Assembly: GCA_903851195.1 (NCBI GenBank)
Contig: CAINNJ010000059.1
Span: 1-64,000, forward strand
Reading direction: 5' to 3'
Source of the DNA: an uncultured Acidobacteriia bacterium
GTDB taxonomy: Bacteria; Acidobacteriota; Terriglobia; Bryobacterales; Bryobacteraceae
DNA: 64,000 nucleotides
The position numbers and the translations under genes were made by a program. Positions 1 to 8,378 of the stretch are shown one piece after another; position 1 is the first letter of the stretch, and every line of letters starts with the position of its first letter. Under the pieces are notes generated by a model. The model ran no database searches and was not told the origin of the DNA. It saw only the letters and a program-made list of their open reading frames with translations.

Positions 1-140
1 GAACGGAAGGAAACCTTCGGGTTGTGCTTTGCCAGCACTTTCGTGATAGCAGCCGTCAGCGTGGTCTTGCCGTGATCGATATGGCCGATCGTGCCAATGT
101 TCACGTGCGGCTTACTGCGGTCAAATTTCTCTTTCGCCAT
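1..140 (-). CDS. tuf: Elongation factor Tu, N-terminal fragment (cut by window edge)
   Basis: EF-Tu is the GTPase that delivers aminoacyl-tRNA to the ribosomal A site. Only the first 46 codons are in the window. They begin [16 protein letters not shown] and contain the P-loop GHIDHGKTT at residues 19-27, which is diagnostic for EF-Tu. The start codon is the ATG at 138-140, with an AAGGA about 12 bases upstream. It lies 35 bp downstream of a tRNA-Thr(GGT) on the same strand, the classic tRNA-tufB arrangement, so it is probably co-transcribed with the tRNAs. The rest of the gene lies left of the window. Confidence 0.97.
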   Translation of the reverse strand, partial: MAKEKFDRSKPHVNIGTIGHIDHGKTTLTAAITKVLAKHNPKVSFR

Positions 141-175
141 GGTGGGGAGTGTTCCTTACAAAAGCCTGAAAAATC

Positions 176-251
<76 letters not shown>

Positions 252-301
252 TTTCTCAACAAAAGGCTTTTCTTAACGAAAAACCCTTGCAACAAAAACT
301 C

Positions 302-390
302 TGGTGGACAGGGGAGGATTCGAACCTCCGTAGCTCGCAAGGAGCGACAGATTTACAGTCTGTTGCCATTAGCCGCTCGGCCACCTGTCC
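302..390 (-). tRNA. tRNA-Tyr (anticodon GTA)
   Basis: An 89-nt class II tRNA with a long variable arm. The acceptor GGACAGG pairs with CCTGTCC, the D arm reads TGGCCGAGCGG, and the anticodon loop CTGTAAA gives GTA. The T arm contains GGTTCGAATCC. The discriminator is A and the CCA is encoded. It is 50 bp upstream of tRNA-Thr(GGT). No tRNA-Gly is found in that spacer, unlike the enterobacterial tufB operon. Confidence 0.96.
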
Positions 391-867
391 GGGTATTCAG
401 TCCTGCGCAGTCAAACCGGTTTGTGCCGAGTTGCAACTGTTTCGCCGCCGAATTCTCTATACTACCGCATGCGATCTCTTCGGTGCGAAACTTCTAAACC
501 GAGTTCTGCTGAACCAGCCAGAAAATCGCAAAACGAGCCAGTAAACCGACTGTCCGGCTTGCGGCGGATCCAAAACATTCAGACCGCTTTCCGCTTTGAA
601 ACTATCATAGCGCCTCGCCATCGCTGTGTCTGCAATGGCACGCAAAGTTCCTGGATCGGGGCGCGCAAAATCGCTCCGGAGAGCGGGATTGGCGCGGAAA
701 AACCGCATTCCCGACCGTGAAAAGTATCGGTTTGCGCAGGGTGGATTCGCGAGCGGTGCGCAATAGCGCTTTTTGCCTGGTAAGGAGTATTGCTACCCCC
801 TTCGCAACAGCGTTTACTACTGATTGAAACCCAGCGAAAATTTTTTGGGCAAGGAACGATTCAACCA
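391..867. other. Intergenic region of about 480 bp, no gene seen
   Basis: This stretch separates the minus-strand tRNA-Tyr-Thr-tuf unit from the plus-strand PEP-CTERM gene, so promoters for both directions must lie here. AT-rich hexamers on the minus strand (TAGTAT/TATAGA at 456-464) are possible -10 elements for the tRNAs, but no well-spaced -35 partner was found. The short open frames here look random, with no family resemblance and no ribosome binding site. Confidence 0.5.
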
Positions 868-1464
868 ATGAAGAAGACATTGTTAGCTCTGGTGGGACTG
901 CTGGCCGCATTGCCGGCACAGGGTTCCATTATCTATCTGTTTCAATCGGTTACACCCGTAGGCAGTTCATTTGACTGGAAGTACACGGCACAACTGGCGG
1001 CGGATCAGAAGATCAATACTTCGATGTCTCCGGCGTTTGCGGTGATCTTCGATTTTCTGGGCGCAACCAGCGCCACGACATCGAACGTGGTGGCCGGTCT
1101 TACGCTGAGCACAACGCTCGAAAACACCACGGCAACGCAGGCGTTTTCGCAGAATGTGGCGGACTCGGCATCGACCCCGAACGTCCGCACCACGCTGACC
1201 GGCACGTTCAGTGCACCGACCAACTCCGCGCTCTATACGATCGACATTGTCTCGACGGTGGGCGCGAATTTTCAGCGGTTCATTGCTCAATCCGCGCAGG
1301 CACTGAAGAGCGCACCGGGCGATCCGGCGGATAATTCGATTACCGGGAACACGGCGCTGATTGTCGGCCCCACGAGCGCCACTCCCGAACCGACGACCCT
1401 CGGTTTGCTGGGGCTTGGGCTGTTGGGCGTCGGGATGGTTCGGGCTCGCAGGACGCGCGCCTGA
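868..1464 (+). CDS. PEP-CTERM sorting domain protein
   Basis: An exported surface protein of unknown function. The chosen ATG at 868 starts a clean signal peptide (MKKTLLALVGLLAALPAQG), about 12 bases after an AAGGA; the longer open frame back to 790 would spoil it. The 198-residue product is Ser/Thr/Ala-rich and has no recognised enzymatic motif. Its C-terminus has the three-part sorting signal: a TPEPTT motif, a hydrophobic LGLLGLGLLGVGMV helix and a basic RARRTRA tail. Such tails are processed by exosortase/archaeosortase-type enzymes, none of which is in this window. The gene lies opposite in strand to the flanking tRNAs and interrupts their conserved order. A strong terminator follows. 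Confidence 0.85.
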   Translation: MKKTLLALVGLLAALPAQGSIIYLFQSVTPVGSSFDWKYTAQLAADQKINTSMSPAFAVIFDFLGATSATTSNVVAGLTLSTTLENTTATQAFSQNVADSASTPNVRTTLTGTFSAPTNSALYTIDIVSTVGANFQRFIAQSAQALKSAPGDPADNSITGNTALIVGPTSATPEPTTLGLLGLGLLGVGMVRARRTRA

Positions 1465-1495
1465 TCTTTTCCCTTTAAGGAAGTTCTGCAACTGG

Positions 1496-1531
1496 CGGGG
1501 TGCGGGGTTGTTCCCGTGCCCCGTTTTTTTT
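1496..1531 (+). terminator. Rho-independent terminator of the PEP-CTERM gene
   Basis: Directly visible hairpin: an 11-bp stem (CGGGGTGCGGG with CCCGTGCCCCG, two G-U wobbles), a 6-nt loop and a run of eight T. It begins 31 bp after the stop codon and is oriented for plus-strand transcription. It stops read-through into the antisense of the tRNA-Thr(TGT). Confidence 0.92.
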
Positions 1532-1542
1532 GTTTGGGGAGA

Positions 1543-1618
1543 TGGAGCCCGGTGCCGGGATTGAACCAGCGACATCCAGTTTACAAAACTGGCGCTCTAC
1601 CAACTGAGCTAACCGGGC
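1543..1618 (-). tRNA. tRNA-Thr (anticodon TGT)
   Basis: A 76-nt cloverleaf. The acceptor GCCCGGT pairs with ACCGGGC, the D arm starts TAGCTCAGTTGG, and the anticodon stem CCAGT/ACTGG encloses TTTGTAA, giving TGT. The T arm contains GGTTCAATCC, and the CCA is encoded. It is the third minus-strand tRNA upstream of tuf and would be the first of a Thr-Tyr-Thr-tuf series if no gene intervened. Confidence 0.96.
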
Positions 1619-1722
1619 CTGAGGCGGGACTAAGACGACCTTCCGATAATACCAAAGCGACGCCTTTTGGGGCTACCGTCGGGAGGCGACGGTTCGGGCC
1701 GCCTCCCGTGTTTCGTTGTGAT

Positions 1723-2373
1723 TTATCGCGCCGACGTGAGCGCAAACGGCGTGACGGTGACGCCGGGAACGTCGATGACCAGTTCATCCGGCAGGGCGGC
1801 GGTGGTTTTCCGGGTGAACATCAGGCCGGCGGCGCAATCCATGGTGTTGAGTTGCATCCGCTCCGCCAGAGCGCCGCGGTCGAAGTTCAGATACTGGTGA
1901 TCCGGCACGTCTTTGGCGAATTCGGGCACTACGGCCTGTAATAAAGCCTGAATGGCCGGCAGCGTATTGCTCAGCACCGGCCCCAGCGTAACAGCCTTGG
2001 AAATCACCAGAAAGTTGACGATATTCAGGCTGTGCGTGGAGTTCCGCAGCAGGATGTTCTTCCAGGTGCGGTTCTCGGAAGACTGCATGGTGGAGATAGC
2101 GGCATCGCGGGAGAGCGCCTGGATGCCGTTCCGGCGAAGCGCCTGGACGATTCTTCCGTTCGAGAGCAGCAGAGTGGCGGGCGTGTCGTTACAGGCGGTT
2201 ACCTCGATCAGCGAGACGTCATTCGGAAGTCTGCCGAACATCGACGTCACGACGGACGGCGACGGGAAATTGACGGTGACGTGGAGCGCGGTCGTGGGAA
2301 CGGCTCCGGTTTGGCTGCTGGCCCGCAGGCAGCAGAAGACGGCGGCGGCGATGGCCCGAATCCGGACTTTCAT
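1723..2373 (-). CDS. Exported protein of unknown function
   Basis: I do not recognise this 216-residue protein. It begins with a likely signal peptide (MKVRIRAIAAAVFCCLRASS). The ATG follows an AGGAG Shine-Dalgarno with good spacing, which fixes the start. The mature part has no obvious metal or catalytic motif, and scattered hydrophobic and beta-prone segments. It is the last gene of a run of minus-strand genes, about 220 bp after the class II aldolase, so it may be transcribed separately. Confidence 0.65.
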   Translation of the reverse strand: MKVRIRAIAAAVFCCLRASSQTGAVPTTALHVTVNFPSPSVVTSMFGRLPNDVSLIEVTACNDTPATLLLSNGRIVQALRRNGIQALSRDAAISTMQSSENRTWKNILLRNSTHSLNIVNFLVISKAVTLGPVLSNTLPAIQALLQAVVPEFAKDVPDHQYLNFDRGALAERMQLNTMDCAAGLMFTRKTTAALPDELVIDVPGVTVTPFALTSAR

Positions 2374-2395
2374 AAAAAGCTCCTGAAAAAGCGAA

Positions 2396-2429
2396 GCCGG
2401 CGATCCGCTTGCGAGGTGCGGATGCCGGC
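2396..2429. other. GC-rich inverted repeat (hairpin) between two minus-strand genes
   Basis: GCCGGC-G-ATCCGC pairs with GCGGAT-GCCGGC: a 12-bp stem with a one-base bulge and a 9-base loop. It lies 165 bp after the aldolase stop and about 20 bp before the ribosome binding site of the next minus-strand gene. No T-run follows directly, so it could be an attenuator-like leader structure, an mRNA 3' end stabiliser, or neutral. Confidence 0.45.
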
Positions 2430-2593
2430 CGGACTTGCTCGATTTCTGACAAGCGCTTTCGCGCTGCCCCTACTGTGTCACGGGGCCGACGGATAAACGC
2501 GTACGGCGGTGCCTGCCGCGATCGGCCAAGTCTTTGATTTCAGGAGGAAAAACGAATCGGGAAAAAGTGCGGACGGCCTGTGATCGCCGATCG

Positions 2594-3661
2594 TTACCTC
2601 TCCGACGGCGCGAGCGAAAGCTCGGGTCGGACGGCCAGGTGACCGGCGCCGTTATCTTCCACGCGTTCGCGGTAGTGATAGACGTCGGCACAAAGAAGAT
2701 CGCCCACCTGATCGTGACGGAGGTAGCGGAGCGGCGCGTTCTCGGGAATGCGTTGTAAAACCAAAGCCAGTCCGGCGAGCGTGGCCGATTCGGTCGGGTT
2801 CGGCTTTTGCCGGACCAGTGTGCCCACGCCTTCGATCAGAACAAAGGGTTCGTCCACGCCGGACAGTTCGCCGGGTAAAACGTCCGGGCCGAAACGGCGA
2901 GCCTGCACCGTCAGAAAAATGGCCTGACAGGGGTACAGAATACCGCCGCAGACGATACGCCTTGAAACCGGGTCCGTGCTCATGGCGTGAATGGGCATGC
3001 TGGGCGGAATCCGCCAGGCAGCCTCCGTGAGGCGTGCCAGTTGGGCCCACCCGGGTTCCATGGCCCGGCGGGGCGGGGTCGCGACGCGTTGCTCCACCTC
3101 GCGCAGCAGCAGTTCCGCGGAGCCGCAGTCTTCGCCGCAGACGACCAGGCCGTGGTTGGCCAGAACCAGCACCTTCGTTTCCGGCTGGTTGCGAATCGCG
3201 CTTTGCACGGCGTGCGCCAGGGGCAGGCCCGAGGCCACGTAGGGAATCCATTTCCACGGGATGCCATCGAGCAGGCGCGCCAGACCGAACGGTCCGTCTT
3301 CGCGCACCGCCCAGGCGATGGTGGCGACCGAGTGCACGTGGAGAACGACCCGATGGGGCAGCACGGCGTGCATGGCGGTTTCGACGGACGTGCCCAGTTC
3401 TTTCGCGCCGACCTGAACGGTCTGACCCGCGGGATCGACACCCCGGTCGATCCTGTTTCTGGTTTCCTGCAGGTTCACGGGGATGAAAATCTCGTCGCGG
3501 CGGGCGTGCGCGAGCCAGGTGCCGGAGGCCTTGATCCAGAGGACGCCGTTCAGTTTGAGGGACGTGTTTCCGGTACCGGCCTGCACCAGGAGCTGTTCGC
3601 TTCCCAGGCGGGCCGACACATCAAGAAGCGAATCGATTTCGGAAGCGGCGCTCACTGACAA
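2594..3661 (-). CDS. Class II aldolase/adducin-family protein
   Basis: Zinc-dependent aldolases or epimerases of this fold act on phosphorylated sugars or sugar acids (RhaD, FucA, AraD). Three family marks are visible: the phosphate-binding TGNTSLK...IKASGTW near residues 30-50, the paired metal histidines in the VVLHVHS stretch near residue 108, and ANHGLVVCGE near residue 170. At 355 residues it is longer than a simple FucA/AraD enzyme of about 220 and resembles the aldolase part of larger rhamnulose-phosphate aldolase proteins. The C-terminal 130 residues carry no motif I know. It is the distal gene of the uronate cluster, so a sugar-acid cleavage role is plausible but unproven. Confidence 0.75.
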   Translation of the reverse strand: MSVSAASEIDSLLDVSARLGSEQLLVQAGTGNTSLKLNGVLWIKASGTWLAHARRDEIFIPVNLQETRNRIDRGVDPAGQTVQVGAKELGTSVETAMHAVLPHRVVLHVHSVATIAWAVREDGPFGLARLLDGIPWKWIPYVASGLPLAHAVQSAIRNQPETKVLVLANHGLVVCGEDCGSAELLLREVEQRVATPPRRAMEPGWAQLARLTEAAWRIPPSMPIHAMSTDPVSRRIVCGGILYPCQAIFLTVQARRFGPDVLPGELSGVDEPFVLIEGVGTLVRQKPNPTESATLAGLALVLQRIPENAPLRYLRHDQVGDLLCADVYHYRERVEDNGAGHLAVRPELSLAPSER

Positions 3662-3797
3662 ATTCTTTATTCCACCGTGGCTCTTATTTGACTTGATTCG
3701 GCGCGATTATTCAAGGGCAGATACGGATAATCGCGGACAAAGTAAGCCAGAGTACTTTGCATCGAAAACCGGTCTGGCGGGTCCGGCCGATTCACGA

Positions 3798-6254
3798 TTA
3801 TTTCACAATCTCCACGTAGTCGAGTCCGGCGGGATCCGAGCCGTCGGGAAAGCCCTCGATGCGGATCTCGTCGCCGGGGCGCAAGGCGAGGCCGGAAATG
3901 GTGCGGCGGGCGGAGGAGGAACTGTCCATCTTGCGGGCGGGAGTGCGGTCGGAAGCCGTCCATTCGTCCACCACCTGGCCCGCGACGGTGACACGGAAGC
4001 GGGCTTCGCCGGTCGGCTGATCGAAGTACTGAATGCGAAGCGTGCGCCAGCCGGGGGCGTCCTGGTAACGCCATTGCGCGGCGCATTTCGAGGCTCCGGT
4101 GCAGGTGACGGCTTTACCGCCGGACGCGGCCTCCCACGGGTTGATGTCAACCGGCTTGTAGCCTTCCAGCTGCATCGCTTCGGCTTCGAGGCGGCCGGGG
4201 AAATGGCCGGCGCGACCCTGAGCGTCGGGGACTCCGGACGCCCGCAGAAACCAGTTATTGACGGCGTCGCGCCAGACCTGCGCCTGGCCCGCCTGATAGT
4301 TCAACTGCGCGAGGACTTCACTAAAGCGCTGGTCGTCCACGCGGCCCCGCAACGCCTCCCACTCGCGGGGAAAGCCTTCGGCGGCGGCAGCGCCTTCGTA
4401 GTGCGAGTCGTAGAGCGACTGGATCACGGTTTTGCCGGAGTGCAGCTTGTGGGTGTAGGGGACGTGGTGAAAGAAGAGCAGCAACTCATCCGGGCACGTC
4501 TTTTCCGATTCGTAGATTTTGGCCACGGGATCGCGGTACTGCCCGGCATAGCCGGTGCCGGTGGCGACGGAACGGTCCATGCCGACGCCCTTCTCGTCGG
4601 CGCGATGCCACTGGCCCCAGCCGTTGCGCTCCGAGGCTTCCACGGCCACGGAGTAGTGGTTGCCGACGATATCGGTCAGGGTCTGGAGCCCGAGCGGCCC
4701 GGTGTAGTTTTCGTAGGTCCGCCAGGATTTGAGTTGCAGGCCGGCGATGGTTTGCACGACTTTCGGATCGGCGCCGAAGGTGAGTTTGGTCCATTCGTCC
4801 GCGATGCGTTCCGAGGTGAGGTCGGGATTCCAGGCGAGACGTCCGAAGCCATACAGATTGGCCTGCGAGAGATGGTTGCCGAACCAGTTGGGGGACAAGC
4901 CAACGTTGGTGACGCCCACAAAGCCGCCGGCGGGACGGTGGAACGTCTTGCCGGCCGCGAGGGCTTTGACCGGCGTGGCGCCCGTGGTGGCGTGCTCGTC
5001 GAAATCCAGCACCTGTTTCCACTGGGGCACAAGGAAGACCATGTGGCGGGCCTGGCCCATATACTCCTGGGTGACCTGCAATTCGATGGCCTGGCTGGTT
5101 TTTTCGAGAGCGCCGAAGAGGGGAGAGGCGGGCTCGCGCACCTGGAAATCGATGGGACCGTTTTTGATCTGGATCACGACGTTCTCATCGAACTGGCCGT
5201 CGAGGGGTTTGAAGTTGTCGTAGGCGGCCCGAGCGCGGTCGTTCTTCGGATTGTTCCAGTCCATGTGGTGGTCATAGACGAAGCCCCGGTAGAGCAGCAG
5301 CCCGCCATGAGGCTTCAGCGCGCGGGCCACCACGTTGGCGGCGTCGGCATGCGTTCTGCCATACGCGGAAGGGCCGACACGGCCTTCGGAATCGGCTTTG
5401 AGGACGAAGCCCGCGAGATCCGGCACGGCCTTGTACAAGCCGTCGGCGGTGGTCTTCCACCACTGGGCGACTTTGGGGTCGACGGGGTCGAAGGTGTCGA
5501 GTCCGCCGGGATTTTTGGGACTGCCGAAGTCCACGGAAATGGCCACACGGACGCCCCACGGCCGGAAGGCGGCGGCGATGCGGGCAATCTGCGGGATGAA
5601 GTCTTTGGAAAGGATCACGGGATTGGCGTTGACGTTGTCGATGGTGCAGGCGTTGATGCCGATGGAGGCGAGCAGGCGGCCGTAGTCGCCGACGCGGGAG
5701 AGGTCCTCACGGACACGCCCGGCTTCCCAGAAGATGGAGCGGCCGCCGTAGCCACGCTCGATGGAGCCGTCGAGGTTGTCCCACTGGTTGATCCAGCGGA
5801 TGGGCGCGTAAGGGGTCTGTTTCTCGTCGAGGGTGGCCAGGGAATCTCCGGCGGCGATTTTGCGGAGCAGCGCGAAGGCACCGTAGAGAGCGCCGCGCTC
5901 GTCGCCACCGGTGATGGTGATTCCGCGCGCGCCTCCCCTCGTGACGGTTTTCAGGACATAACTGTCGGCGGCGAGGGATTTCGAGGTTTCGAGGCGAATG
6001 GCGGCCTCTTGTGACGCGCCATCCTCCGCGCGCAGAGTGCGGCCGAGCATCCCGCGGACGCCGCGCACCAGTTCGTTCCGGGCGTTGACGAGGAGCGGGG
6101 ACGTGCTCTCGATGGTAACGGCCGCGGGCAGGGCGGCGCGCGCCTGGCGGAGGGCTTCGCCTTCCAGCGGGGCATAGCGCAGCCAGGCGTCGTAGCCGGT
6201 TTCCGCCTGCAGGCCGGTGATGAGGAACAGAAAAACAGACAGACGAAGGCGCAC
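3798..6254 (-). CDS. aguA: GH67 alpha-glucuronidase (exported)
   Basis: Releases 4-O-methyl-D-glucuronic acid from the non-reducing end of xylo-oligosaccharides. The 818-residue protein has a signal peptide (MRLRLSVFLFLITGLQA) and the three GH67 regions in order. The catalytic region shows LKADSEG with the likely general acid E290, NGPIDF with D369, and QEYMGQ with E397, matching the known glutamate/aspartate/glutamate set. About 110 extra C-terminal residues (from roughly 700) look like an appended beta-sandwich carbohydrate-binding domain (inferred). The start is a GTG at 6252-6254 preceded by GGAGA. It follows the SDR gene with a 36-bp gap and is likely in one operon with it. GH67 is often cytoplasmic, so export is noteworthy. 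Confidence 0.93.
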   Translation of the reverse strand: MRLRLSVFLFLITGLQAETGYDAWLRYAPLEGEALRQARAALPAAVTIESTSPLLVNARNELVRGVRGMLGRTLRAEDGASQEAAIRLETSKSLAADSYVLKTVTRGGARGITITGGDERGALYGAFALLRKIAAGDSLATLDEKQTPYAPIRWINQWDNLDGSIERGYGGRSIFWEAGRVREDLSRVGDYGRLLASIGINACTIDNVNANPVILSKDFIPQIARIAAAFRPWGVRVAISVDFGSPKNPGGLDTFDPVDPKVAQWWKTTADGLYKAVPDLAGFVLKADSEGRVGPSAYGRTHADAANVVARALKPHGGLLLYRGFVYDHHMDWNNPKNDRARAAYDNFKPLDGQFDENVVIQIKNGPIDFQVREPASPLFGALEKTSQAIELQVTQEYMGQARHMVFLVPQWKQVLDFDEHATTGATPVKALAAGKTFHRPAGGFVGVTNVGLSPNWFGNHLSQANLYGFGRLAWNPDLTSERIADEWTKLTFGADPKVVQTIAGLQLKSWRTYENYTGPLGLQTLTDIVGNHYSVAVEASERNGWGQWHRADEKGVGMDRSVATGTGYAGQYRDPVAKIYESEKTCPDELLLFFHHVPYTHKLHSGKTVIQSLYDSHYEGAAAAEGFPREWEALRGRVDDQRFSEVLAQLNYQAGQAQVWRDAVNNWFLRASGVPDAQGRAGHFPGRLEAEAMQLEGYKPVDINPWEAASGGKAVTCTGASKCAAQWRYQDAPGWRTLRIQYFDQPTGEARFRVTVAGQVVDEWTASDRTPARKMDSSSSARRTISGLALRPGDEIRIEGFPDGSDPAGLDYVEIVK

Positions 6255-6290
6255 GGGAGATTCTCCAGAGTAGATGGACGGATTGACGCG

Positions 6291-7013
6291 CTACTGATTC
6301 ACGCCGGAAGCCAGATAGCCTCCATCGACGGCGATGCATTGGCCGGTGAGATAACTCGCGGCATCGCTCGCGAGCAGCACGGCGGTTCCCACCAGTTCTT
6401 CGGGGCGGCCGAAACGGGCCATGGGGGTGCGGGCCATCAGTTCCTGGCCGCGCGGCGTGCCGGAAATCAGGTGCCGGTTCAGTTCGGTAGGAAAGATGCC
6501 GGGCGCGATGGCGTTGACCGAAATGCCGTCTTTGGCCCACTCGACGGCCAGGCTGCGGGTGAGCGAGAGCAGCGCGGTTTTGGCGGCGCAGTACGCCGCG
6601 ACTTCCTGAAACGCCAGGTGTGAGCCGAGCGAGGCGATGTTGATAATCCGCCCGCGGCCACTCGCCTTGAGCGCATGATAGAACGCCTGGAAGCAGCGCA
6701 GGGCACCGGTCAGATCGGTATCGAGAAGCGAGTTCCACTCGTGGTCCGTGACGGCGGTGGTGGGCTTGCGGAACGTGTAGCCCGCCGCGTACACCAGAAT
6801 GTCGGTGCGCCCATATTCCGCGAGCACCGTCTGCTGAAAGGACGCTACGCTGTTGTGGCTGGTAACGTCGCACGGCAGATTCACGGCGCGGCGTCCGGTG
6901 GGGATCACGGTCGCGCCGTGATCTTTCAGGCCAACCGCGATCGCGTGCCCGATCCCGGAAGTGCCCCCGATGACGACGGCCACGCGGCCGGTCAGATCGA
7001 AACAGGTCGCCAT
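6291..7013 (-). CDS. SDR-family NAD(P)-dependent oxidoreductase
   Basis: A 240-residue classical short-chain dehydrogenase. It has the dinucleotide-binding GGTSGIG (residues 16-22), the YAAG segment (about 95-98, in place of NNAG), the catalytic Ser in NIASLGS and YCAAK (about 141-145), and an intact C-terminus GQCIAVDGGY. It resembles gluconate 5-dehydrogenase/KduD-like enzymes that oxidise or reduce keto-uronates. Its ATG directly abuts the TAA of the dehydratase gene, so the two are almost certainly co-translated. Substrate is inferred from context only. Confidence 0.85.
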   Translation of the reverse strand: MATCFDLTGRVAVVIGGTSGIGHAIAVGLKDHGATVIPTGRRAVNLPCDVTSHNSVASFQQTVLAEYGRTDILVYAAGYTFRKPTTAVTDHEWNSLLDTDLTGALRCFQAFYHALKASGRGRIINIASLGSHLAFQEVAAYCAAKTALLSLTRSLAVEWAKDGISVNAIAPGIFPTELNRHLISGTPRGQELMARTPMARFGRPEELVGTAVLLASDAASYLTGQCIAVDGGYLASGVNQ

Positions 7014-8258
7014 TTAGAAAGGCACCGGGACGGGGCGGGAGTCGTGCTGATCTGCCCAACGGTCATTGGGGAGAATAGGGGTCCAGCCGGGGCGGCCGGG
7101 ATCCTGATCGTACGGGTAGCCGCCGAGGCGCTTGTAGAGTTCGTTGTACTCGCGGAGTTTGTCGCGGTTGAGTTTGACGCCCAGGCCCGGGCCGGTGGGC
7201 ACCTGGATGGCTCCGCCTTCGTAGGGCATCAGGCCGCCTTCGATGATGTCGTCCGTGAGGTGATGATAGTGGGCGTCGGCGGCGAACGAGAGGTTGGGAA
7301 GAACGGCGCCGAGGTGCAGCATGGTGGCAAGCTGGATGCCAAGTTCGCCGGAGGAGTGCACGGCCACGCCGATCTGGAACGTCTCGCAGATGCCGGCGGC
7401 TTTGACGCAGGGGCGAATGCCGCCCCAGAAGGTGGTGTCGAGCAGGATGACGTCGACGGCGGTGTTCAGAATATTCGCGGCGAGTTGCTCGAAGTTCACG
7501 ACCACGGTGTTGGTGGCGAGCGGGATGCGGACCATCTCGCGGGTGCGGCGCATGCCGTTCAGGCCGTAAACGGGATCTTCGAAGTAGTCGTTGCGAAGGT
7601 CTTCGATGGCCTGGCCGAAGCGGATGGCCTGCTCGGTGGACCAGACGCCGTTGGGGTCGAAGCGGTAGGAATCGCCGGGGAGGGCGGCGGCCAGCGCGCG
7701 GTAGGCTTCCAGTTCGTAATCGGGATGGAAGACGCCGGCCTTGAGCTTGTGGGAGCGGAAGCCGAAGCGCTGTTTGAGGGACAGGGCGTTTTCGACCAGT
7801 TGATCGATGGTGCGGACTTCGCCGGCGCCGGTCCGCGGATTCGGATAGCGGAAGAAGCAGTAAGCGGCGAAGGGCACGCGATCGCGCAGGCGGCCTCCCA
7901 GGATGTCGCAGACGGGCAAGCCCCAGGCCTGGCCCAGGATGTCGAGGCAGGCGAATTCGAGAGCGGCGAGCACCTGCGTACGGTTGTTGTAGAGCGAGGC
8001 CGTGGGATTGGCGATGAGGAAGCGCATCTCCTCCAGACGGGCCGGGTCGTGGCCGACCAGATAGCCTTTCATGGCGCGGAACACCGCTTCGGCGGACTCG
8101 CCGCCGCCCCCCATTTCGCCCAGGCCGACGAGGCCGTTGTCCGTTTCCACCTCCACGATGGTGCGCACGAAGCGGCCCCAATGGCAGCCGTTGGCATGGC
8201 GCAGGGGGGCTTCGAGAGGCACCGTGACGGTGGTGGCCCGGATATCCGTTATCCGCAT
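7014..8258 (-). CDS. Enolase-superfamily sugar acid dehydratase, glucarate dehydratase-like
   Basis: Enolase-superfamily dehydratases remove water from aldonic or aldaric acids after Mg2+-assisted proton abstraction. The 414-residue protein shows the barrel motifs of the GlucD group: SHKLKAGVF with the KxK base, RFDPNGVW and YFEDP for metal binding, ATNTVVVNF with the conserved Asn, and [10 protein letters not shown] with the second-base His. The usual product would be 5-keto-4-deoxy-glucarate. Being first gene before an SDR and a GH67 alpha-glucuronidase, it points to an oxidative D-glucuronate route, but related enzymes use other acids. No Shine-Dalgarno is obvious. A TAACAT lies about 10 bases before the ATG. 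Confidence 0.87.
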   Translation of the reverse strand: MRITDIRATTVTVPLEAPLRHANGCHWGRFVRTIVEVETDNGLVGLGEMGGGGESAEAVFRAMKGYLVGHDPARLEEMRFLIANPTASLYNNRTQVLAALEFACLDILGQAWGLPVCDILGGRLRDRVPFAAYCFFRYPNPRTGAGEVRTIDQLVENALSLKQRFGFRSHKLKAGVFHPDYELEAYRALAAALPGDSYRFDPNGVWSTEQAIRFGQAIEDLRNDYFEDPVYGLNGMRRTREMVRIPLATNTVVVNFEQLAANILNTAVDVILLDTTFWGGIRPCVKAAGICETFQIGVAVHSSGELGIQLATMLHLGAVLPNLSFAADAHYHHLTDDIIEGGLMPYEGGAIQVPTGPGLGVKLNRDKLREYNELYKRLGGYPYDQDPGRPGWTPILPNDRWADQHDSRPVPVPF

Positions 8259-8378
8259 AATCTGATTTATGTTACAGGACGGGTGGATTTTCCGTTTCGC
8301 TGAAAACTTTTGTTACGTATTGAGGTGTTTCACTCACAATGCGATGTGAACGTTATCACTTCGAAAAGGAAACTCACC

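Noticed and set aside
456-490. A minus-strand promoter for tRNA-Tyr
   Set aside because: A possible -10 exists, but the only -35-like hexamer (TTTCGC) is 20 or more bases away, so I could not support a promoter.
3483-6014. An 843-codon plus-strand open frame antisense to the GH67 gene
   Set aside because: Its product is a Gly/Val/Asp-rich shadow of the GC-rich GH67 gene. It has no motif or ribosome binding site, while the minus strand has intact GH67 catalytic residues.
8310-8378. N-terminal extension of the HNH-like protein from a TTG at 8310
   Set aside because: It would bury the signal peptide 23 residues inside the protein. The TTG at 8379 has a good AAGGA and a clean signal sequence.
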